DNA of 64,000 nucleotides from JAXGMV01 sp040772085. Lineage in GTDB: Bacteria > Chloroflexota > Anaerolineae > Anaerolineales > Anaerolineaceae. The number at the start of each line of letters is the position of its first letter. Position 1 is the first letter of the stretch. The DNA is taken from positions 1,798,001 through 1,862,000 of the forward strand of contig JAXGYU010000001.1 of NCBI GenBank assembly GCA_040772085.1, written 5' to 3'. This document shows positions 34,896 through 43,599 of the stretch, piece by piece. Below the pieces are notes generated by a model. The model was not told the origin of the DNA, searched no databases, and saw only the letters and a program-made list of their open reading frames with translations. A program made the position numbers and the translations under genes.

Positions 34896-35669
34896 ATGAA
34901 ACTCACATCCAAACCCCTGGCTGCAATCATCCTTGTCATCCTGTTCGGCGGTATCTTCCTGACTACCGCCTTGAACTGGTGGACCACTGAAACAACCAAA
35001 GTGCCGGCAGTTTATACCAGCGGTGACTCAGCGGGGCAATACAATCCGGCGGATATCCGCGGCTCGTACACCTTTGGCGACATCGAGAATAGTTTTGGCG
35101 TCCCGGCAGATGTGCTGGCGAAAGCGTTCGAGCTGCCGCCAGAGACCGATGCCGCCGCGTTTCAGTTGAAGACACTTGAGGATACTTATGCCGAGCTCGC
35201 GGACGCCGGCACTGAAGTTGGCACCGCATCCGTCCGTTATTTTGTCGCCCTGTACAAACATCTGCCTTTCACTGTTGATGAAGGCACCTGGCTGCTGAAA
35301 CCGGCAGTGGATATCCTCAAAGGGCTGGGCAGCCTTGACGCTGAAGATCTGGCTTACCTTGAGACGCATACCATCGATCTGAATGCGTCAGCCGCTCAGC
35401 CTGTCGTAACTGAGACTGCTGTCGCCGCGCAGCCGGCACCAAGCAGTACCGTTCACGTTGAATCGGCAGATGACAGGACAGTCAAGGGAAAAACGACCTT
35501 CGCCGATGTGCTGGGCTGGGGCGTATCGCAGTCAACCATTGAGCAGGTGATTGGCAAACCCATGCCGAACAAGCTGACGCTGGTCAAAACATTCTGTGAC
35601 GAGAATGGGATCGAATTCGTGACAATAAAAGACGCCCTGCAGGCAGAAGTAGACAAGATCCAGCCCTGA
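34896..35669 (+). CDS. Membrane-anchored protein with two copies of a helical domain
   Basis: 257 residues: one N-terminal helix (about 8-28), then an exported region. Two related segments occur: IRGSYTFGDIENSFGVPADV (about 54-73), and VKGKTTFADVLGWGVSQSTI (about 193-212), each followed by a leucine-rich stretch. They share TF.D+, a hydrophobic G.. turn and an acidic tail. An Ala/Thr/Pro linker separates them. I know of this domain beside NapH-like ferredoxins in other anaerobes but not its function; it is likely a structural partner of the gene before it. Confidence 0.65.
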   Translation: MKLTSKPLAAIILVILFGGIFLTTALNWWTTETTKVPAVYTSGDSAGQYNPADIRGSYTFGDIENSFGVPADVLAKAFELPPETDAAAFQLKTLEDTYAELADAGTEVGTASVRYFVALYKHLPFTVDEGTWLLKPAVDILKGLGSLDAEDLAYLETHTIDLNASAAQPVVTETAVAAQPAPSSTVHVESADDRTVKGKTTFADVLGWGVSQSTIEQVIGKPMPNKLTLVKTFCDENGIEFVTIKDALQAEVDKIQP

Positions 35670-35716
35670 CAGCGCGCCTGATGTATATGGAAGCAGCCCA
35701 CAAACCGGGCTGTTAT

Positions 35717-36097
35717 CTATTTAATAATCGCTACCGCTTCCAGTTCGATCTCGAAACCGAAATGCAATTCTTTCACCGGTACGACAGTGCGCGCGGGCGT
35801 GTGATGACCAAAGTACGCGGCATAAATTTCATTCACCTTTGCCCAGTAGCTGATGTCAGCGATGTAAACGTTAGTCTTGAGTACTTTATCCTTGCTGCTT
35901 CCGCCGGCTGTCAGCACGGCGTCAAGGTTCCTGAGAACCTGATGTGTTTGCTCTTCGATGGTGCCGTTCTGCTTTTCACCCGTCTGCGGGTTAATCGGCA
36001 GGATGCCGGAGACAAAGAGGAAGTTCTCATATTTGATGGCTTGCGCGTAATGACCGCCGGGTGTCGGTGAGTTGGGCGTGTAAATTTCTTCAATCAT
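35717..36097 (-). CDS. ridA: RidA-family enamine/imine deaminase
   Basis: 126 residues with the whole family pattern: YTPNSPTPGGHYAQAIKYEN, LFVSGILPINPQTGE, and RTVVPVKELHFGFEIELEAVA with its active-site arginine. RidA hydrolyses reactive 2-aminoacrylate-type intermediates formed by PLP enzymes, which fits its position beside a PLP decarboxylase. ATG 36097 follows GGAGGGAAGC; ATG 36109 is upstream of that site and rejected. Confidence 0.92.
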   Translation of the reverse strand: MIEEIYTPNSPTPGGHYAQAIKYENFLFVSGILPINPQTGEKQNGTIEEQTHQVLRNLDAVLTAGGSSKDKVLKTNVYIADISYWAKVNEIYAAYFGHHTPARTVVPVKELHFGFEIELEAVAIIK

Positions 36098-36171
36098 GCT
36101 TCCCTCCATTGTGATCTAATTCGGACTAATTAGCTATTATTTTACAAGAGAATTTCCGCAAGGCAATCACC

Positions 36172-36177
36172 TATAAT
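36172..36177 (+). promoter_or_regulatory. -10 box candidate before the PLP decarboxylase gene
   Basis: A perfect TATAAT lies 28 bases before the ATG at 36205; no clear -35 is visible. The intergenic region between the two divergent genes is otherwise AT-rich. Confidence 0.4.
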
Positions 36178-36204
36178 TAAGTTATTCCGAAGACGAGGTG
36201 TTCC

Positions 36205-37557
36205 ATGGACAAGATTTTTGATACCGTCAACGCCAGCGCGAAAGCCTATCACCACAAGCTGAACGACAGGCGTGTCTGGCCGGACGCGAAAGCGATCAAG
36301 GGGCTTGAAAAGCTGGATGTACCGCTGCAGGAAAAACCGAAAGACCCGCTGGCGGTTGTGAAAGTGCTGAATCGCTATGGTTCGCCAGCAACGGTTGCCA
36401 GCACGGGCGGACGGTTCTTTGGATTTGTTACCGGCGCCAGTCTGCCGGCTGCCATGGGCGCCAACATGCTGGCTGGCTCGTGGGATCAGAACGGCGCCTA
36501 TAAGGTGCTCTCACCTGTGAACGCGGTTCTGGAAGAGATCGCCAGCCGCTGGCTGCTCGACATTCTGAACTTGCCCACCGAGAGTAGCATCGGGTTCGTG
36601 ACCGGCGCGACTATGGCGAATTTCACCTCGCTGGCATCCGCCCGGCACGCGGTGCTGGAAGCGGTGGGCTGGAATATTGAAGATAAAGGGTTGTTCGGCG
36701 CGCCGCCGATTCAACTGATCGTTGGGGACGAAGTGCATGCCAGCGTCATCAAGGCGATCCGTATGCTGGGGCTGGGCAGTGACCGCATGATCCGCGTGCC
36801 GGCGGACGGGCAGGGTCGTTTCATCCCGGGCAAAATGCCGAAAATCAAAGGGCCGGCTATCGTCTGCCTGCAGGCCGGCAATGTCAACACCGGCGCGTTT
36901 GACCCCTTTGCCGCGGTGATCGAGAAAGCGAAAAAAGCCGGCGCCTGGGTGCATGTCGACGGCGCGTTTGGGCTGTGGGCGCTGGCTTCACCGCACCGCC
37001 AGCACCTCTCTCAGGGATTGGAAGGCGCTGATTCCTGGGCGCTCGACGCGCATAAGTGGCTGAATGTGCCGCAGGACAGCGGCCTGGCAGTGGTGCGTAA
37101 TAGCATGGCACATCGGGCTGCCATGGCAGCAACGGCAGCCTATCTGATCACAATCGCTGACCGCGAGCCGTGCCACTTTACGCCCGAGATGTCCCGCCGC
37201 GCGCGCGGCATCGAGATCTGGGCTGCGCTGCGGTCGCTTGGCAGACAGGGCATTACCGACCTGATCGAGCGCAACTGCCGGCAGGCGCAGATGTTCGCCG
37301 AAGGGCTGGCGCTGGCGGGTTACAAGATTCTGAATGATGTGGTGCTCAACCAGGTGCTGGTCTCATTTGGTACGCCTGAGCAGACCAACGCCGTGATCAA
37401 GGCGATCCAGCAGGATGGTACCTGCTGGTGCGGCGGCACCGTCTGGCAGGGTCAGACCGCCATGCGCATCAGCGTCTCAAGCTGGGCGACCACTGATGAA
37501 GATGTGGAAAAGAGCCTGGGCGCAATCTTGAAACTGGCTGAGAAGATCACGCGCTGA
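36205..37557 (+). CDS. Group II PLP-dependent decarboxylase
   Basis: 450 residues, cytoplasmic. The PLP lysine is K284 in DAHKWLNVP, the aspartate paired with the ring nitrogen is D252 in VHVDGAFG, and H178 in GDEVHASV should stack on the cofactor. The fold-type I group includes glutamate, tyrosine, tryptophan and diaminobutyrate decarboxylases; the length and GFVTGATMANFTSL segment match broad aspartate-aminotransferase-superfamily decarboxylases, so the substrate stays open. GAGGTG precedes the ATG. It is divergent from ridA. Confidence 0.87.
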   Translation: MDKIFDTVNASAKAYHHKLNDRRVWPDAKAIKGLEKLDVPLQEKPKDPLAVVKVLNRYGSPATVASTGGRFFGFVTGASLPAAMGANMLAGSWDQNGAYKVLSPVNAVLEEIASRWLLDILNLPTESSIGFVTGATMANFTSLASARHAVLEAVGWNIEDKGLFGAPPIQLIVGDEVHASVIKAIRMLGLGSDRMIRVPADGQGRFIPGKMPKIKGPAIVCLQAGNVNTGAFDPFAAVIEKAKKAGAWVHVDGAFGLWALASPHRQHLSQGLEGADSWALDAHKWLNVPQDSGLAVVRNSMAHRAAMAATAAYLITIADREPCHFTPEMSRRARGIEIWAALRSLGRQGITDLIERNCRQAQMFAEGLALAGYKILNDVVLNQVLVSFGTPEQTNAVIKAIQQDGTCWCGGTVWQGQTAMRISVSSWATTDEDVEKSLGAILKLAEKITR

Positions 37558-37590
37558 CGCGTCACCTCAAATAATCAAGGTTAAATTGCG

Positions 37591-37619
37591 AACATCCCGC
37601 GCGAACCGCGCGGGATGTT
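37591..37619 (+). terminator. Strong stem-loop after the decarboxylase gene
   Basis: A perfect 13-base GC-rich stem (AACATCCCGCGCG / CGCGCGGGATGTT) with a three-base loop. The T run is weak, so it may act as a terminator or a 3'-end stabiliser. Confidence 0.65.
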
Positions 37620-37711
37620 AAGGTGTTGTTAAGGGTGCTGGCAGAGGTAGAAATGGCAGCAGAGTTTGATTAAAATCTGTCGCAGACACTTTTACTGTTG
37701 AGGAGAGAAAT

Positions 37712-38284
37712 ATGTCAGAATTACCAGTTCAAGCGCCGAAGAAGTCCAATACCCTGTTAATCGTCGCCGCGATTGTGCTGATTTTAGGCATCATCATGGC
37801 GGTCGCTTTCAATGGCATCGATAACCGGGACAAGGCAAACCGCAAACCGTTCAGCGAGTATAAGGTGAACGAATACGTATCATTTGACATGACCGAAGTC
37901 AACGAAGCCTTTGCCGAGCGCGAGTCGGACTATTACTACTGGGTACTGGCCAATGGTCAGCCGGTGATGCTGGAGGTGAACAAAGACCTGCGTGACAGGA
38001 TGGATGAGCTATCCATGTCGACCGAGCCGTTCACTGAGAAAATGGAAGGGGTGGTTCTGGAGGCTGAGAAGGATCTGCAGGATTTGGGCGAGGAATTCTA
38101 CCTGGTCGACTTTCCCGACAATGCCGCGTTGACGGCTGACGACCCGATTAAGACGCATTACATCTCAACCTTTCGTTATGCCTGGAAGCCGGTCTATTAC
38201 CTGCAATTGTTTGGCTGGCTGTTTATTTTTGTTGGAGTCATGATCCTGCTCTACTGGGGACTAAAGCGGCTGGGGGTTAAATAA
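37712..38284 (+). CDS. Membrane protein with two helices and an exported middle
   Basis: 190 residues: helix at about 13-33, an acidic exported region (DNRDKANRKPF to LTADDPIKTHYIS) and a second helix at about 165-186. I do not recognise the family. AGGAGAG just before the ATG supports translation, and terminators lie on both sides, so it is expressed alone. Confidence 0.6.
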   Translation: MSELPVQAPKKSNTLLIVAAIVLILGIIMAVAFNGIDNRDKANRKPFSEYKVNEYVSFDMTEVNEAFAERESDYYYWVLANGQPVMLEVNKDLRDRMDELSMSTEPFTEKMEGVVLEAEKDLQDLGEEFYLVDFPDNAALTADDPIKTHYISTFRYAWKPVYYLQLFGWLFIFVGVMILLYWGLKRLGVK

Positions 38285-38308
38285 GGCAGCGTAATATCTT
38301 TGAAAATC

Positions 38309-38334
38309 AAGACGCCTCAGGAACGAGGCGTCTT
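38309..38334. terminator. Bidirectional terminator between convergent genes
   Basis: AAGACGCCTC / GAGGCGTCTT with a six-base loop between the membrane protein gene and the convergent M24 peptidase gene. Confidence 0.8.
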
Positions 38335-38365
38335 GTGCATTAATTGTCTGTCTGGTGGAACGCGA

Positions 38366-39469
38366 TTACACAGGCTTGATGAACAAATCGCGCGGCAGCT
38401 CTGAGAGCGTCTCGCAGCCATCCTCGGTGACGACGACAATATCCTCAACCCGGATGCCAAAGCGTCCATTGAGGTAGATGCCGGGCTCAACCGAAAACGC
38501 CATGCCGGCCTGCAGGACCGTCTCGCTGCTGGAAGAGATCCATGGCGGCTCATGCGTTTCCATGCCGATGCCGTGACCGGTGCGGTGGGTGAATTCCGGT
38601 CCATAACCTTCCTGTGTGATGACCCTGCGGGTGGCGTCATCGACTTCGCTGGCTTTGATGCCGGGTTTGACCGCCTTGCGTCCGGCTTCATTGGCACGCC
38701 TGACGATATCATAGATACGCAGTACTTGCTCATCGGGTTCGCCGAGGAAGAAGCAGCGCGTGATGTCGGACTTGTATTTGTTGAGGGTACCGCCAATGTC
38801 CATCACGATCACGTCGCCGGCATTGATGACGCGCTCGGAGAAAGAGTGATGCGGGAAGGCGCCATTCGGTCCCGAACCGATGATGGCAAAATCAGCGCTC
38901 TCGGCGCCATTCTTCTTGAAGAAGCCGGTGATCAGTTCAGCCATTTCGCGTTCGGTCATGCCCGGTCGCAGCGCCTCAAAACCAGCCAGCATGGCGCGAT
39001 CCGCCAGCAAAGCTGATTCCTTCATCAGCCGCATTTCCTCCGCTGACTTGAGCAGACGCAGCGCGCCCATGACTGATTCGGCGGTGACTGAGCGCCGCGG
39101 GGTGACGACATCCGCGATCAGCAGCAGGTAGTCGGCGCGCATGGTGTTGTCCACTGCCATGGTGCCAATAGCGGGGCGTCCGAGCTGTTCGTAAGCGGTT
39201 TCGAACGCGCCCCGCGCGCCGTCACTATCCGCCCAGCGGATCGGTTTATAAGGTGTATTCGCCTCAACCTGTTCGGCGTTCAGGGCCGGCACAACGAAAG
39301 CCAGGTCATCCGGCGTGATCAGCAGCGCGGTCGGGCGTTCGTCGAGATGCGGCGCGAAGCCGGTCAGATAAACCATGTTTGCCGATGGCGCGATGGCGGT
39401 CAGATCGATTTGCTCATCACGCATTTTTTGCTGCAGGGAACGGATTCTATTGTCATATTCAGGGCTCAT
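38366..39469 (-). CDS. M24-family metallopeptidase (Xaa-Pro aminopeptidase-like)
   Basis: 367 residues. A creatinase-like N-terminal domain (about 1-130) precedes a pita-bread fold with the five dinuclear metal ligands in place: VMDIGG, KSDITR, GHGIGM, SVEPGIY and RVEDIVV. It should cleave the N-terminal residue from Xaa-Pro peptides in the cytoplasm. GGAGGCGAT lies directly before the ATG. It is next to the tRNA-Ser pair but in the opposite direction. Confidence 0.92.
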   Translation of the reverse strand: MSPEYDNRIRSLQQKMRDEQIDLTAIAPSANMVYLTGFAPHLDERPTALLITPDDLAFVVPALNAEQVEANTPYKPIRWADSDGARGAFETAYEQLGRPAIGTMAVDNTMRADYLLLIADVVTPRRSVTAESVMGALRLLKSAEEMRLMKESALLADRAMLAGFEALRPGMTEREMAELITGFFKKNGAESADFAIIGSGPNGAFPHHSFSERVINAGDVIVMDIGGTLNKYKSDITRCFFLGEPDEQVLRIYDIVRRANEAGRKAVKPGIKASEVDDATRRVITQEGYGPEFTHRTGHGIGMETHEPPWISSSSETVLQAGMAFSVEPGIYLNGRFGIRVEDIVVVTEDGCETLSELPRDLFIKPV

Positions 39470-39595
39470 ATCGCCTCCGGGAAGTAAGCTGTATTAATTA
39501 TAGACCACCTCATTTTGGCATGCTGAAGGCGGTTGAGGAATGCCGGGGAATCTGCTCCGGGTCATACAAAGTATGCTAAAATAACACGACCCATT

Positions 39596-39680
39596 GGAGG
39601 GGTGGCCGAGTGGTTAAAGGCGCATGTCTTGAAAACATGTGTGGGGCAACTCACCGTGGGTTCGAATCCCACCCCCTCCG
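39596..39680 (+). tRNA. tRNA-Ser (anticodon TGA)
   Basis: A class II tRNA of 85 bases. The acceptor stem GGAGGGG pairs with CCCCTCC; the anticodon loop CTTGAAA holds TGA at 39630-39632; a long variable arm (GTGGGGCAACTCAC) and T-arm GTGGGTTCGAATCCCAC follow. CCA is not encoded. Confidence 0.96.
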
Positions 39681-39711
39681 CCTGGAATGGGGTTGTTTTA
39701 CAAAGGAATAT

Positions 39712-39800
39712 GGGGAGGTGCCAGAGTGGACGATTGGGGCCGCCTGCTAAGTGGTTGTCGGGGTTAAACTCGACCGTGGGTTCGAATCCCACCCTCCCCG
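39712..39800 (+). tRNA. tRNA-Ser (anticodon GCT)
   Basis: A class II tRNA of 89 bases, 31 bases after the first. Acceptor GGGGAGG / CCTCCCC, anticodon GCT at 39746-39748 in loop CTGCTAA, a long variable arm and a T-arm identical to its neighbour's. CCA is not encoded. It reads AGC/AGU codons, whereas the first reads UCN, mainly UCA. Confidence 0.96.
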
Positions 39801-39811
39801 CTGGAAGTAAG

Positions 39812-39848
39812 AAAAGGATGTCCTCGTTCGAGGACATCCTTTTTATAT
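39812..39848 (+). terminator. Terminator of the tRNA-Ser pair
   Basis: A long perfect stem (AAAGGATGTCCTCG / CGAGGACATCCTTT) with a tight loop and T-rich tail 11 bases after the second tRNA. It suggests both are one transcript. Confidence 0.9.
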
Positions 39849-39886
39849 CCCTCACCCATCACGGAGTGAGCCGTGGAAAAGAGCTG

Positions 39887-41605
39887 TTATTTCGTCCGAT
39901 CGCCGTGGATTAGCATCCCGTGTGACAGGACATCAATGCCTGTCACTTTCCCATTGCCTGCGACGACAAATTCAATCACCAGTTCAGGACTGCCTTTTAC
40001 ATTGAAACGGGCATCCTTGTATGGGAGAAGTTCAACTTCAGGCAAACCTGGTATGGCGGCATAGAGGGCACTGGCGCGCAAACTGACCTTCAGCACGCGA
40101 TCCTGATAGTCATAATTGCCGGCAAATTTCTTGAGAGTCTTCGGGTCGGTGAGCTGTTTTTCTGGCACCCTATCAAAGACAATCCCCGGCAAACTGGCTT
40201 CCATCGGTACAGTGATGCCAACGATATTCCCGTTGGCGTCGGTCGTGAAGGTGCTTTGCAACAGCATGTTGAAGGCTTTGAATTCCAGCGAGAAAGTGTC
40301 GTAGTGATAGTGCGTAACAGAAAACTCCGCGTCGTTGTAGTAAGCTTTGAGCGCCTTCTTGTCATACTTGATCGTCAGCTTGCCGTAACCCGGGTGTTCG
40401 TATTCACCAGCGTAATCGCTCAGTTTATGAGAGGGTTTCGTGCCCTTGACCTTGTTATCCGCGATCCACTTCCTGCCGGCAAGGAACTGCTGCACGCCTT
40501 GATCTCGCAGTTGCGAGCAGCGCTCGCGCCATGGCGCAGGTTCAAGTCCCAGCATGACGTCATAGGCCAGCCAGGTGCTGACGTAGGGATGCATGCTGCC
40601 GTTTTGGTTCGAGAGCAGGACAACGCCAAGCCCCTCGTCGGGCATAAAGGACACCAGCGCGGTAAATCCATCAATGTTGCCGCCATGGTTGATGAGGGTC
40701 CGACCGCGATAGTTGCTGATGAACCAGCCCAGTCCATAGGAGCTGACTTTAAATTCCGGGAATTTCTCAATCTCACCAAAGAAGTCACCCGTAATAACCA
40801 TATTGGGGCGGTGCGTTTCAAACAGGTTCGATTGTGAGATGATTTCTTTCTTATTGAACATGCCGTCGTTCAGATGCATCAGCACCCAATTTGCCATATC
40901 CGCGGCGGAGGAATTGATTGAGCCGGCGGGCGCGATGACATCGATGTTTTTGAATGGAACCTCGACGATCTTGCCTTTGCTCGCGGCATAGGGCTGGGAA
41001 AAATTCTTGGCTCGTTGCGTGGTTCTGACCGACGTGTTGCTGCGCTTCATCTGAAGCGGTTTGAACAATTCAGCGGCGGTGAATTCTTCCCACGTGGAGC
41101 CGGTAATAGCTTCGACCAGGTATCCAGCCGTCATATACATCAGATTCTGATACTGCAGGTAAGAACGAAAATCCTTATTGGGTTCCAGGTAGCGCAGCCG
41201 GCGCACCAATTCCTCGCGGCTGAAGGAGGTGCCGTACCAGAGCAGTTCATGCCGCGGCAGACCGGATCGATGGCTGACGATATCCCTCGGCGTCATATGA
41301 TCCGTGGCGGTCTTGTCATACATTTTGAACCAGGGAACGTAATCCTTGAGCGGTCTGTCCCATTCGAGTAATCCGCGATCGGCCAGGATGGCCATGGTGG
41401 CAGTAGCGAAGGCTTTTGATGATGAGCCGATCGCGAAGACAGTGTCCTTGTCAACCGGTTCATCCGTCTTAATGTTCCGCTTGCCAAACCCTTCCAGGTG
41501 GATGACTTTGTTATCCTTAATAAGCGCCAGACTGCAGCCCGCGACCTTGAAGGTTTCCATCGATTCCCGAATGCCTTGCCCGATCAATTCAATTTTTTCT
41601 TGCAT
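39887..41605 (-). CDS. Beta-lactamase-fold serine hydrolase
   Basis: About 572 residues. The catalytic SxxK is GSSSK (S61, K64), and YQN (about 150) serves as the second motif; DIVSHRSGLP is the usual family segment and HGG (about 306) the third. A C-terminal 180 residues (SDYAGEYEHPGYGKLTIKYD, KFAGNYDYQDRVLKVSL) are two lipocalin-like DUF3471-type repeats. No signal peptide is seen. Class C-like hydrolases of this type are peptidases, esterases or D-aminopeptidases more often than true beta-lactamases. GGAGG before ATG 41605 settles the start. It follows the peptide transporter genes, so it may act on the imported peptides. Confidence 0.82.
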   Translation of the reverse strand: MQEKIELIGQGIRESMETFKVAGCSLALIKDNKVIHLEGFGKRNIKTDEPVDKDTVFAIGSSSKAFATATMAILADRGLLEWDRPLKDYVPWFKMYDKTATDHMTPRDIVSHRSGLPRHELLWYGTSFSREELVRRLRYLEPNKDFRSYLQYQNLMYMTAGYLVEAITGSTWEEFTAAELFKPLQMKRSNTSVRTTQRAKNFSQPYAASKGKIVEVPFKNIDVIAPAGSINSSAADMANWVLMHLNDGMFNKKEIISQSNLFETHRPNMVITGDFFGEIEKFPEFKVSSYGLGWFISNYRGRTLINHGGNIDGFTALVSFMPDEGLGVVLLSNQNGSMHPYVSTWLAYDVMLGLEPAPWRERCSQLRDQGVQQFLAGRKWIADNKVKGTKPSHKLSDYAGEYEHPGYGKLTIKYDKKALKAYYNDAEFSVTHYHYDTFSLEFKAFNMLLQSTFTTDANGNIVGITVPMEASLPGIVFDRVPEKQLTDPKTLKKFAGNYDYQDRVLKVSLRASALYAAIPGLPEVELLPYKDARFNVKGSPELVIEFVVAGNGKVTGIDVLSHGMLIHGDRTK

Positions 41606-41666
41606 TATTTCCTCCAGACTCAATGATGTTGATATCAATCACGTGCGGGCCAGAAACTGAGATATT

Positions 41667-42578
41667 CTAGCCTTGTAAATTCTTCAGACGCGGATCTAAC
41701 GCGTCACGCAATCCATCACCCAATAAGTTAATGCACAGGACACAGATAAAAATGGCCATGCCGGGAAAAACGGATATCCACCACGCGTCGCGCAGCAAGC
41801 TTCTGCCGGCATTCAGCATGGCGCCCCACTCAGGTGAGGGCGGCTGCGCGCCGAGACCGATATAGGAGAGCCCCGCAGTCGTCATGATGGCGCCGGCCAG
41901 CCCGAGTGTGGCGTAGATGATGATAGGCGCGACAATATTCGGCAGGATATGCTTGTACATGATGCGGGTATTCTTGGCGCCGATCAGCCGGGCAGCGATC
42001 ACATAGTCATTTTGTTTCGCCGAGAGGACAGACCCGCGCACCAGACGTGTGTATGGCGGGATGGACGAAAATGAGATCGCGATCATGACCGTCGTCAGGC
42101 TCGGTCCGAGAGCGGCGACAATAGACAACAGCAGAAGAATCGTTGGGAATGCCATCAGGATGTCCACGATCCTCATCAGGATTTCATCGAACAACCCGCC
42201 GTAAAACCCCGTCGCCAGCCCCAGAATAATGCCGCCTGACATGGCGATCACAATGACTAAAATCGCGACGCTCAAGGAAAGCTGACCGCCAACCAGAACC
42301 CGGCTGAAGATGTCACGGCCGAGGTCATCAGTTCCGAACCAATGGGCGCTGCTCGGCGGCTGCATCACCTGTTTAGTGTCCATTTTGGTGGGATCGTACG
42401 GAAGATAAAGTGGCGCGGTGATCAAAATCAACACGACGATTGCCAGCCCGATCAGGCCAAACATGGCTACCGCGTTGCGCCTGAAGGTCAGCCAGGCGAT
42501 ATACCAGTGGCTTTGTCCGCGCTCAGAGGTAAGGTGATGCGGTACGTTCGCGGAGGAGACGGATGTGTTGTTGGTCAC
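41667..42578 (-). CDS. Peptide ABC transporter permease (DppC-like)
   Basis: About 303 residues. PSSAHWFGTDDLGRDIFSRV is the DppC signature, and EAA-loop sequence (AARLIGAKNTRIMYKHILPN) sits before the last helices. GTG 42578 follows GAGAGG and lies one base after the DppB stop. It pairs with DppB to form the membrane channel of a peptide or oligopeptide importer. The ATPase genes are not adjacent. Confidence 0.9.
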   Translation of the reverse strand: MTNNTSVSSANVPHHLTSERGQSHWYIAWLTFRRNAVAMFGLIGLAIVVLILITAPLYLPYDPTKMDTKQVMQPPSSAHWFGTDDLGRDIFSRVLVGGQLSLSVAILVIVIAMSGGIILGLATGFYGGLFDEILMRIVDILMAFPTILLLLSIVAALGPSLTTVMIAISFSSIPPYTRLVRGSVLSAKQNDYVIAARLIGAKNTRIMYKHILPNIVAPIIIYATLGLAGAIMTTAGLSYIGLGAQPPSPEWGAMLNAGRSLLRDAWWISVFPGMAIFICVLCINLLGDGLRDALDPRLKNLQG

Positions 42579-42579
42579 T

Positions 42580-43509
42580 TTAACCCTCTCCCCGGTACGA
42601 GATTCGCGGATCAAGAACAGAGTACAAAAGATCAACCCCCAGATTGATCAACGCGTAAACGATTGCTGTAAAAAGCACCATCCCCTGAATTTGGGGGAAG
42701 TCCCGTGTTCCGATGGCATTGATCGCGTAGCGCCCCAACCCCGGCCGGGCAAAGACGCTCTCGATAAACACAGCGCCGCCGAGCATACCAGCGAATTGGA
42801 GACCGATAATCGTGACAACCGGGATTAATGCGTTCCGGAGGATATGTACATACGTAATCGTCTGTTCGGCTACTCCTTTGGCGCGCGCCGTGCGGATGTA
42901 ATCTTCATGCATCACTTCCATGATGGAGGAGCGCGTTATTCTCGCGAGCACGGCAGCCGGCCCGACAGCCAGGCTGAATGCCGGCAGAATCAGGTTGACA
43001 AATCCGGTACCGCCCAGGACGGAGACCCATTTCAGTTTCAGACCAAAAACCAGAATCAGGATGATCGCCAGCCAGAAAGATGGAATTGAGAAGGCAATCA
43101 ACGTGAAAACCATGGTTGCTTTGTCCAGCCAGCGCTTTTTTGTAGTTGCCGCCAGCACACCTGCGCCGACACCAGCCAGGACGGCGAAGCTTATAGCGGC
43201 GACGGTCAGCTCAAGGGTGGACGGGAAGCGTGAGAGGATTTCTGTCATCACTGGCGTCTGACCACGAATCGATTGTCCTAAGTCACCATGCAAGGCGTTC
43301 CAGAGGTAACGGCCATACTGCACGAGGAAAGGGTCGTTCAAATGCAACTGGTCACGCAGCATTTGAACCCGTTCAGGGGTCGCGTTCATTCCAAGCATGA
43401 TCTGAACCGGATCGCCGGGAGTGATTTTTAAAATAGCAAAAGTGAGGAAGGATATCCCTAACAAAACGGGGATTAATAGGAGGAGACGGCGGAAAATGTA
43501 TAAAGTCAT
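42580..43509 (-). CDS. Peptide ABC transporter permease (DppB-like)
   Basis: About 309 residues, six helices. The N-terminal YIFRRLLLLIPVLLGISFLTF and the EAA loop (RTARAKGVAEQTITYVHILRN) are diagnostic. ATG 43509 follows GGAG at six bases; GTG 43515 is an alternative. It is separated from the substrate-binding gene by a stable stem-loop (43533-43564). Confidence 0.92.
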   Translation of the reverse strand: MTLYIFRRLLLLIPVLLGISFLTFAILKITPGDPVQIMLGMNATPERVQMLRDQLHLNDPFLVQYGRYLWNALHGDLGQSIRGQTPVMTEILSRFPSTLELTVAAISFAVLAGVGAGVLAATTKKRWLDKATMVFTLIAFSIPSFWLAIILILVFGLKLKWVSVLGGTGFVNLILPAFSLAVGPAAVLARITRSSIMEVMHEDYIRTARAKGVAEQTITYVHILRNALIPVVTIIGLQFAGMLGGAVFIESVFARPGLGRYAINAIGTRDFPQIQGMVLFTAIVYALINLGVDLLYSVLDPRISYRGEG

Positions 43510-43532
43510 TGGCACTCCATCCCTGCGCGTTT

Positions 43533-43564
43533 TCGATCAGGGGCTGCGTGCAACCCCTGATCGA
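43533..43564 (-). promoter_or_regulatory. Intercistronic stem-loop between binding-protein and permease genes
   Basis: A perfect 11-base inverted repeat (TCGATCAGGGG / CCCCTGATCGA) lies between the binding-protein stop and the DppB start. No T run follows on the minus strand. Such stems commonly protect the upstream message and lower permease expression, so that the binding protein is made in excess. Confidence 0.7.
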
Positions 43565-43599
43565 TGGTTCTACAATACGGTACTATTCGTTCACGCTGC

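Noticed and set aside
39596..39800. tRNA-associated integration site
   Set aside because: No partial tRNA copy (att) or integrase gene is found nearby.
39533..39913. Open frame across the two tRNA genes
   Set aside because: It overlaps both structured tRNA genes.
41603..41638. Upstream start of the serine hydrolase at 41638
   Set aside because: GGAGG lies between it and ATG 41605, so the internal ATG is the better start.
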